Positions 55,496 through 64,000 of a stretch of DNA of 64,000 nt are shown in pieces. Every line of letters begins with the position of its first letter. Position 1 is the first letter of the stretch. A program made the position numbers and the translations under genes. The DNA is from Dermanyssus gallinae (lineage: Eukaryota > Arthropoda > Arachnida > Mesostigmata > Dermanyssidae): positions 1 to 64,000 of the forward strand of contig QVRM01002368.1 in the NCBI GenBank assembly GCA_003439945.1. Reading direction: 5' to 3'. Below the pieces are notes generated by a model. That model worked only from the letters and a program-made list of their open reading frames with translations, had not been told where the DNA came from and ran no database searches.

Positions 55496-57365
55496 ATTGC
55501 ATTTTCTTTGAGCGACGCTCATTGAGAATGGATGTCAAATCCATACTGCTGAGAGTGCAATAGTACGGTCCTGCGGTCCTGCTGCCACAAGTCTTACACG
55601 AAATAATTGTTTAGTAAAGCACTTTGTTTTGTTTGTTTTGCACTAGATAAGACTAAATTCATTTGGAATGTAATGAAATCACGGTACATGGGCTACAGTG
55701 TCTGCAAGAAACATTTGTTGACGAAACGAAACGGGCATAACGGCCAGCAGGCTTCACACTAGCAGGTAGGAGTCGCGGGTCTCTACTCTCGCAGGACGAT
55801 ACACATATTAGTTTACTCAATAGCAGACCACTTTTTTGCAGATTTCTGCTGTAAATCAAAACGTTCTCTCAATTCTCAAATTTGTACGTGTAAATAGTAA
55901 CAGGATACGTTCACCGGCGGCAGCAGCAGCAGCACCGCCACCAGATTCTTCCACAGCAGCAAACACAAGCAACAACGCCTTTTAAAGTTTTTTTCTTTCT
56001 CTTCTTCTTCTTTGCACTGCTATTTCTACTAGATAACAATAAACTCTACGACGCAATAAAATCATTACTGCGCGTACTATTGCAAACGATCACTACGACA
56101 CGCTATTGACTATTAGCATAATTAGTTACTCAAATACTTATTGGATGGTTCGGTGCGGACGACCCGCAATATTCAATCAATCTCAATGGCAATTGGCTGT
56201 CCTGCTCTGCTGCTGCTGCCGCTGCGCGTCTAGAGTCTTTTGCAGTGGACTGAAGGCGGCGGCGATGGTGGCCAATCTAGCATGGCAGACATGAATCAAT
56301 CAATAAGAGATTGATAAATGAATGAATGACTGAGAGGAGCGCAGAGAGAGTCGGAGTGGGTCGAGGTCGAAAATTCTCTCATTCGTCCTCATATTGCAAT
56401 GACGTCTCACCTGTGTATGAATATGCGTAAAATGATTACACCCCATTCGTCTGCAGGCCCCGCCCGCCCGCATCATCTTACGCCGCATCATCTTACGCCG
56501 TCTTATTTTACATAGTCAGGATGGGTGGGCAGGGGGCAATGGACAATGAAGGCGACTTCAATGCCAATCATTACTACAACGACTAAGATTGCCGCTATCT
56601 GCAGTATTACTTACTGCTCGTATGCAATCACGTGTCAATAACACTTCAATCTAGTTCTGTTAGTGCTGATCGTCGAATCGTCACCGTGGTTTAGCCGATT
56701 TAGTCGTCATGCGCATCGAGAACGCGGCGACAACGGCGACATCGCGCCGTCGTTTTGTGGTCGTCTGATTTCTTTTTTTTTTCGAAATTATTTTCTTGTT
56801 CTACTTTCTCTCTCTGTCTCTCTCTTACTTTTTCTCTGTCTATCGTCCCCCCACAATCTGTTCGCGTTGCCGTACAATAGTAATGGCCAACCGATAATGC
56901 GTTGCAGCAACAGCAGCAGCAGCAACATCAGAACGAATGTTGTTCAGTCTGAATGTTGAATGTTCTTGCGTCTTGAAGTACCGGGCGTCGGGGGGGGGCG
57001 AGTGCAACAACAGCAACAACCAAAATAGCAGCAGTATCAAAAACAGCTGTAGTGACAACACGATACCAAGCAACAACAACAACAACAACTAAAGCCAAGC
57101 CAAGTAGCAACAACAACAACAACAATAACGGAAGCCGCCGCAACAGTGGTCGAAGCAACAAGCACGCGATGCCACACGAAGCCGCATTCCTGTACTAAAC
57201 GACCCTAGCGACAACACGTAACGACGGAAGAGATTCGTATCGAGAAATTGGTCGTATTTGCGTTGATAAGCATAGAGCAAAATTTTACGATTGCTCATCT
57301 GACAAACGAATCTAGAGCAAATTATTAGATTGGATTTTTTGGCAAAAATTTGAAGCGAATTGTTA

Positions 57366-57369
<4 letters not shown>

Positions 57370-57433
<64 letters not shown>

Positions 57434-57494
57434 AGGCGAACACTGTCGAGTGTGCAAACGTATTGTAAATGATTTATAAATCATCACAATATTT

Positions 57495-57531
<37 letters not shown>
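57370..57531. repeat. (TA)n and (CT)n arrays
   Basis: TA at 57370-57430, CT at 57495-57518, then a short TA that abuts a SINE-like element. Confidence 0.9.
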
Positions 57532-57645
57532 TAACCTCCAGACTTGCAAATTATATTGAACATTTGTTCGCAGCAGTATGTTTCACACCAAAATCGAACC
57601 CGCAGCTCCTAGTACCAGGGTTGCCGGTCATCTCATTCACTTTGT
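57530..57645 (-). mobile_element. SINE family B copy 2 with (TA)n tail
   Basis: The - strand reads CTGGTACTAGGAG, then GCGGGTTCGATTTTGGTGTG, then TTGCAAGTCTGGAGGTTA, and enters TA and GA repeats. Spacing from B-box to the simple repeat is about 60 bases, as in the copy at 49187. Confidence 0.6.
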
Positions 57646-57741
57646 TCCGTCGACAATGGAAATATATAGACATTTTCATAATGAGGTAACTGTAGTGAAC
57701 CGCCAACAATCGTCGACGAGTCTCTAATAGCTGGCTGAGTC

Positions 57742-57761
57742 GGCGGCCATAAATGGCCGCC
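57742..57761. repeat. Perfect 20-bp G/C-rich palindrome
   Basis: GGCGGCCAT, AA, ATGGCCGCC. Nine-base perfect arms stand out in mixed sequence. Confidence 0.6.
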
Positions 57762-58948
57762 AACAAGGCCAACAAACGACTTAGTTGAAATAGGATAACA
57801 ACAGCCACGAGGACGGCGTTGACGCTGTTGATCAATCCAATCTCTGGCAGATGGACGATTGACGTGCCTGACACCACCCAGAGGCGACGCATCTACCTTC
57901 AGACAACAAAACTAGCGTGACACGTCGTTCCAAACACGTAACTAAAGAAGTATTGATTCGAACACGGAAATAGTTCTGTGAATCTGACAGGCCAACAGCA
58001 TCTGACATCTAGCTGCAACAACATCAACAACAACAATAGCTATAACAGCGGTGTGCGCTAACCGTCAATGACGTCAACAGCGGCAAGGGCGTTGTCAACG
58101 ATGATGTTAAAACAATAGTAATAAACGAACAAACAACAACAACACTTAACTAACAGTAATCACCATATAGAACAATAATAGCAGCAGCAGCAACAGCAGG
58201 AATGGCGAGAACGGCAATGATACGCACATGAAGAACAATTAACGAACATTTGTGAAGACTTCTAACCAAAAGACTTCTAACCAAAACTCAATTTGAACCA
58301 CCACTACAACAACAGCACCAGCAGCAGCAGTAGCAGCATCCGCAACACCGCCAATTACAAAAATAGTGAATGTAGTAGTAGTATTTGTAGTGACGTTAAC
58401 AGTGGTAATAATATCGACAGCAATAACAGGAACATTAACGCCCGAAACAGACATTTTAATGCAATAGCAACGACGACAGCAACAATAACAGCTGCAACAA
58501 CAACAGCAGCAACAGCAGCAACAACAACAACAACAAAAACAACAACAACAACAACGGCGGCGACGATGGCGACAAAAACAACACCAAGAGAAAACTGCTG
58601 CTGTCATCAGTAGATGCAGACACACGTCTATAGACACATGATGTTGTCACCCCGTTCTCGATCGTTTTCGTCTTGTTCATCGTGTCTTCGTATGTCTCGT
58701 GTGGCGTCGCTCTTATAGTAGTACTTCATGTCCTCATGTCATTCGTCGGCGTCGTCGTCGTCGTCACCATCATGGTGATGTTGATGGCGATTCTGATGAT
58801 CCTGATCATCATCATCATCACCATCAGGACCGACTTCAGGTTGTCGTACAACGCCTTCTTCTTCTTCATCATCATCACCTGTATTCTTGTTCTTCATCTT
58901 CATCATCACTATCATCATCATCATTGCTGTCACTGTCATCTTCATCAA

Positions 58949-58981
<33 letters not shown>

Positions 58982-59799
58982 AAACCCCTCAACTGAACCA
59001 ACCCCCGGCGCACCCAGGCCCCCGCTGCGGCAGACAGCTGGCGTGACCCGCCCGAGCGCCGATGAGCCCGTTCCGGGGCGGCTGTCACTGACGCCGGTGC
59101 CGGCGGCGCAGGCGGCTGCCACCTTATGGCGATGATGATGATGATGCCTACCTTGGTCATCACCATCATTACCACAATCATCATTAGCGTCCCCCCTTCA
59201 CCCTGTCACGGCACGTCGGCGATGTCTTCATCATCCAAAAGTGCTTTCCCTTCTCCCCACCCCCACGCCGCACGTATATATACACCTATACATCTCCCTT
59301 CCTCCCTCCCTCCCTCCCCCGCCTCCCAGCAGTAAGTCGTTGACGTTGTTGTTGTTGTTGTTCTTCTCGTTTTTTCTCTTTTCTCGTGCTTCAATCTGTC
59401 TATCTTTAGGTGATGTTTTCCTTCGATGTTGGTGTTCTACGTCGTTTCTCTCTCCTCCCGCCCCCCTCTCTGTCTGGGTTTCTCTCCGGCTCCTCCTTTT
59501 CCTTTCTCTCTCCCCCTCTCTCTCTCTCTGCTTGTCTTACTGCAGCTTCTTCCTCGATTAGAGTGCTTCCTCTTAACGTCACTTTACGCCGTTTCCAGCT
59601 TCGTTCTCTGTTTCGTCGTTGTCGTCGTCGTCGCCGTCGTCAACACAGACATCGACCCAGACAGGCAGACATAGATGCATTCGTTAACAGCAGACGGCAG
59701 GGCGCCGCCGCCGTCGTCCCCAGACGCGCGCGCCGAAACACATCATCTTGTGACGTCTCGGGACGTCAACGCTTACAACAAGTGTTACTCACCTAACCA

Positions 59800-59965
59800 C
59801 CACAACAACAGCAACAACCACAACAACATCGACAACAACAACAACGACAACCACAACAACATCGACAGCAGCAACGACAACCACAACAACATCGGCAACA
59901 ACAACAACAACAACAATCACAACGGTAACAACAATATCGACAAAAACAACAACAACGATATAGCT
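59800..59965. repeat. (CAA)n minisatellite
   Basis: A unit like AACGACAACCACAACAACAT + CGAC is repeated about three times within CAA triplets. Confidence 0.8.
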
Positions 59966-61362
59966 GAGGCTGTTTCCGCTATTGCTCTGGGTTTTGTGTT
60001 GTTGCTCTTGAACAATATTCCCACATTGACGACAGTGACAGCAACAGCAGCGGCAACGATAACTATTTACTAACGTTTATCACAACTTCTATTGAAAAAA
60101 ACTTCTATTTTATTACCGTTATCGTAAACTTGCATTGGAACTATTTTAGGATACTTATCTTGCTATTACTACTACTACAACTACCACAGATATTATTATC
60201 ATTATATTAGTTTTATTACAGCTACTACATTGACGATTGGTATTACTACAACGACGACGACAACAATTACAACAGCGGCAATAACAACAACTACTAGGGA
60301 GCATTTTTGATGATGACGACATCATTACAATCAGATCTAGACAGGAGAGAAGGAGAAGGAAAAAGGTGCCATAAGGAGAAAGAAAAGTACCATAGATCTA
60401 AAAGGTCAACTATATTTCGAAGGCGTTTTTGTTCGCTGTGTGTTTCCCTAGTAAAGGGGCGAATGCCACGCGAAAAACGAATGCAGACGAAACGCAAGCA
60501 AGGGAGCGCGAGAGAGAGATAGCGGGGGCAGAGGGAGAAAAAGCAAACAAGGGAAAAGGAAAATAGAGAAAATAAACACGGAAACACCGACCAACCGACT
60601 GCGTGTCCCTCCGCGGGAGAAAAACAGCGACTGTGTCTACTGATACTTCAACAAGGACATACCGGACAAGACATTGCAGTTGCCGCATGACAGATCGTTG
60701 GCCCGTCAGACAGCAATGGTGCAGCTTCCGCGGTCGGTGGCACAAGCCATTTGTGTGGCATCGGTGTAGCGTGTGTTTTTTGGTGTGCACGTATGTATGG
60801 GAATTTGTGCCTGTCCGTGTGCATGTATGTATGTAGGTAGGTAGCAAATGTGGGAGTAAAAAGACAAATGGCTGCTTCTTGTGGCCATTAATTGTGGCCG
60901 TTAATAATGGCCATTAGCGAGAGCCACGAGGACAGCAAGCTAGCACCAAGCACCTCGGAGACAACCGGCTTACAGACAGGAAGGATAGTAAGAGACCGAG
61001 GATGTGATTCTTATACCTTTCCAACGTGGCCGATCCTTTTGCGGGGGTGTAACAGTGATTGACTAACTCTCGTCCTCTTCGGTAGCTCGCACCTTTCAGC
61101 GGGCGGAGGAAAGCCAAATTTGAGCGAGCATGCAGGACTAGTCCAATCACACAATGTTAGCCCAGTAGATTTTGAAACATTAGGCGCTTCAAATTACTGG
61201 ACTTAACGACGAAAGGGCCACCCAGTCTTTCTGTCAGAGTCTCTTTCTCTATCGATATGCAACGTGATAGTGCAATTTCCTTGTTGTGCTTGCTGACAAA
61301 CTGAACTCGGCTGGGCTAGAATACGTCCGCTAAGATACAATTTTATGCCCGAAACTACAACA

Positions 61363-61365
<3 letters not shown>

Positions 61366-61461
<96 letters not shown>
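61366..61461. repeat. (TA)n then (GA)n compound array
   Basis: About 72 bases of TA pass directly into about 24 bases of GA. Confidence 0.92.
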
Positions 61462-61735
61462 AATTCTTCCTGACTTTTATTATTAACGATTACTACATGA
61501 GGTCCTCGTGAACAATTCGACCAATGGTTCACAATGACGCATCAAATTTGAATCGTCCAAAATGCACATTTGTGCTTCAGTGTCTCGTCTTGTTGTGGAG
61601 TCCTCACACAGCGCTCTCTATCATGGATCTCATCCATTCTACCGTATAGAAACACAGTTCTGCTTCTTCTACAGCCGCGTACTTAGACGCGATCGAACAC
61701 GGTCATACGCATATGTATGTATGTGTGTATGTATG

Positions 61736-61964
61736 CAAGTGCAGCGTAAATAAAATAAAAGAAAAAAATATATATATATATTTGCGCTGCACTTGTGATA
61801 TCAGTATATTTGATGCGAAATATTTCAAATCCTCTAGTGGATTCCTGCGATGTTTCCACCATATATATATATATGTACATATATATGAGCCGCACTTGTG
61901 ATATCGGTATATTCGGCGCAAACAATTTCAAATACCTCTTGTGGATTCCTACGAAGCTTCCACC

Positions 61965-61970
<6 letters not shown>
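61736..61970. repeat. 80-bp direct duplication separated by TA, plus short inverted repeat
   Basis: Copies at about 61787-61866 and 61888-61970 share GCACTTGTGATATC, TTTCAAAT, GTGGATTCCT and TTCCACCATATATA. The first copy is preceded by a 16-base inverted match (CAAGTGCAGCGTAAAT against ATTTGCGCTGCACTTG). Confidence 0.7.
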
Positions 61971-62019
<49 letters not shown>

Positions 62020-62022
62020 TAT
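61966..62022. repeat. (TA)n array
   Basis: TA with GTATA and CATA interruptions, abutting the tRNA-like element at 62028. Confidence 0.9.
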
Positions 62023-62027
62023 ACATA

Positions 62028-62105
62028 TCGCTGGAACCGAACCCACCACCTTGAGCATTCGGTGATCGTTTCGTAGGGCCCATAGGCTGTTGGCTATACG
62101 GGAGG
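62028..62105 (-). mobile_element. tRNA-like element next to a (TA)n array
   Basis: The - strand has GTATAGCCAACAG (A-box-like) and, about 45 bases on, GGTGGGTTCGGTTCCAGCG (B-box), then immediately a (TA)n array. It does not form a convincing cloverleaf by eye, so it is called a tRNA-derived repeat rather than a tRNA gene. Confidence 0.45.
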
Positions 62106-64000
62106 ATAGTGGCGCTGCTGTACGTGACCTTTTTCTGCGTTCTCGTTCGTCTGCGTCGACTTGTCAGGCGCCGTGATTTGTTGCTGCTATACAACGACAC
62201 GTGCTGCGTCTACGACGTTGTCAGCATGGCTCAGCAGCCCACACACAGAGACGCACGCATATGGACAAGCATTGGAGATCTACCTATTCGCCTGTCTACA
62301 CCTCCTAAACCCCCCCCCCCCCTCCACCCCCCACCGCCAACATGTGTCCCGTCTATATCAGTCGGATAGCCAAACATCCGTCAGATCATTTCGACCAGCG
62401 CACAAAAGAGGAACGTGACGCGCGCTGACGCTCACCTTTTACCCCTGGTGATCTGGTTGATCTGGCAGAAATGCATGCATGCATGCACGAACCAGGTCTC
62501 CTCAGACTGACTTATCGTGCTTGATTTATCGTGCATGTATGTATCTGTTTGTTTCTTTTGTTTGGTAGTAGCAGTAGTAGTAGTAGCAAAGTTTGGCTGC
62601 CTCCATATTTACCTGGCCATATTTACTCTATCTTTCTTTCTATCTCTATATGATATGTTTGACTAGAAGGATGGTAGCGGGAGTGCCGAGAGAGAGAGAG
62701 AGAGATACAGAGAGTAAGAAGTGCCAAGTTGTGGCATTCGCACTCCCGCAATCCCTCGAATGGATTCAAATAGAATCGGTTCTAAGTAGGCTTCTATATA
62801 CCGATCTTTTTGTCGTGTCGACTGGCCTCGACTATTTAAGGTTGAACAGCAGGCTGAATAGAATGCATGTGCGCAGGCGTTCAACAGGTTCGTAACAAAA
62901 AGCAATACGTCATTAGACAATTGTAGACATAATTACGACTTCGAGAGATGGTGAGATCATTGTTGTCGTTGTTGTGACGGTAGCATTAACTACAGCAAGA
63001 GAGCAACAACAATAAGAACAACAACAAAGATTTTTGTTGTTGTTGTTGTTGTTGTACTCATTAGAATCAAAATGACGAAAACAGCTACCCGACCGCTGCG
63101 GTGGCTGCTGTTGCCTAGGTGGATCAAAAGTTTCGTAGCATGAAATAAAATAAATAACGGGACAAAAGCGACGTATCTTTTATTAGTATTATTCCTTATA
63201 GTTCCCCACCCCAAATCTCGGTGCAGTATTAGCTATAATGTTATACGTTAGCAGCAGCAGCAGCGACAGCAACGACAAAATCAACAACAAGCACGAACAA
63301 AAATGTGATTGTGTTACGAATGATATGTGTAGCGGACCACCGCCGTAGCAGCGACGGAAGCAGTAACTTCTGTGACAGGTGGCCTGCAAGCACATCCAGC
63401 TTAGCAAACAATCGGATACGCCCGTTAAATACGTGTCCACATCTACCAGCCATCCGTAAACAGCAGCCGTTTGAAATGAACCTCTGCCTGCACACACAAG
63501 ACACCTCAGTGTGAAGAAGTGGCAGATAAGTAGCCACGTTAGATTGAAAAGTATTTTTGCTTGAGCAAAACTACGAACCGTACTAGTTTTTCTCGTTCTC
63601 GTAAAACAGGCGACCGGCTGGCGACAAATGTTGTAATGTACAAGTGCACATGTTAAGAGGAGGCTCGTTACGCCACCCGGCGTGCTGTTTACAATCACTA
63701 CCTACTTATGAAACGAACTGTCTGTTAACAGGCGATTAAAAACGTCTAATTTCCCACGATTTGTAGCAGGCGGCAGGAAGACGGAGCCACTTTGTGAGGG
63801 ATATCGCACGAGACTTGATTTTTTTTTATCAGCAACAACATCAACGGTAACAGTAACAGCAAAGCCAACAACAACAACAACAATAACAGCAAAGGCAAAA
63901 ACTAAATTACGACCCGACGGCTTTCGCCACCGATGCAGCTATCCGACGAACGGCATGCGAGTTTCGCACGGCGGCAGTGGTGTGCTGCTATATCGAAGAC

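Larger units (their letters stand above)
55278..64000. other. Non-coding repeat-rich stretch
   Basis: I see no supported exon. Content is mainly (CAA/CAG/TTG)n blocks (56890-57130, 58010-58600, 59800-59965), CT/GA runs, (TA)n arrays, tRNA-like elements and an 80-bp direct duplication. A G/C-rich patch at 58985-59125 stands out and is noted in the findings. Confidence 0.5.

Noticed and set aside
63189..63698. 169-codon - strand frame with hydrophobic segments
   Set aside because: Ends in a CAG/CTG-derived Leu run. No recognisable family, and both strands are partly open.

Overview
This is a eukaryotic nuclear window. It contains spliced genes with GT-AG introns and very long non-coding stretches filled with (TA)n, (CAA/TTG)n, (CAG)n and (ATT)n arrays. 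It also carries tRNA-derived SINE-like repeats and decayed non-LTR retrotransposon fragments. Both recognisable genes are animal signalling or surface proteins. Their architecture and the intron and repeat style suggest an arthropod, perhaps a chelicerate such as a mite or tick. That taxonomic guess is inference and was not tested.

Layout. (1) Positions 1-10985 hold no coding exon I can support. They carry dense microsatellites and a 76-nt hairpin, and are probably the 5' intron or upstream region of the first gene. (2) Positions 10986-14666 on the + strand hold four coding exons of a KIBRA/WWC-family Hippo-pathway scaffold: second WW domain, coiled coils, C2 domain and C-terminal aPKC-type region. 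The exon with the first WW domain is not in the window. (3) Positions 15300-21540 are a tail-to-tail intergenic stretch. (4) Positions 21541-39772 on the - strand hold 20 consecutive coding exons of a large type I membrane protein. It has six fibronectin type III (FN3) domains, six von Willebrand factor C (VWC) modules, one WAP domain and one EGF-like domain, then a transmembrane helix and a cytoplasmic tail with an NPxY motif. This matches the arthropod 'putative epidermal cell surface receptor' type. The signal-peptide exon and the last exon were not found. (5) Positions 39773-54270 are non-coding, with microsatellites and a LINE fragment. (6) Positions 54275-55277 on the - strand hold the last two exons of a protein I do not recognise. 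(7) Positions 55278-64000 are repeat-rich with no supported exon.

Exon boundaries were placed by hand from conserved protein sequence, reading phase and splice motifs. Phase agrees across every junction of the KIBRA gene and all but a few junctions of the receptor gene. The exceptions are flagged: one exon whose two halves lie in different frames, two non-obvious acceptors, and one probable GC-AG intron.

Mobile elements are the other theme. One SINE family is present three times, each copy bracketed by its own 10-15 bp target-site duplication. Two further tRNA-like elements run into (TA)n arrays. Two C-terminal fragments and one reverse-transcriptase fragment of non-LTR retrotransposons lie in introns or flanks. 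I saw no CRISPR array, operon or bacterial-type system.
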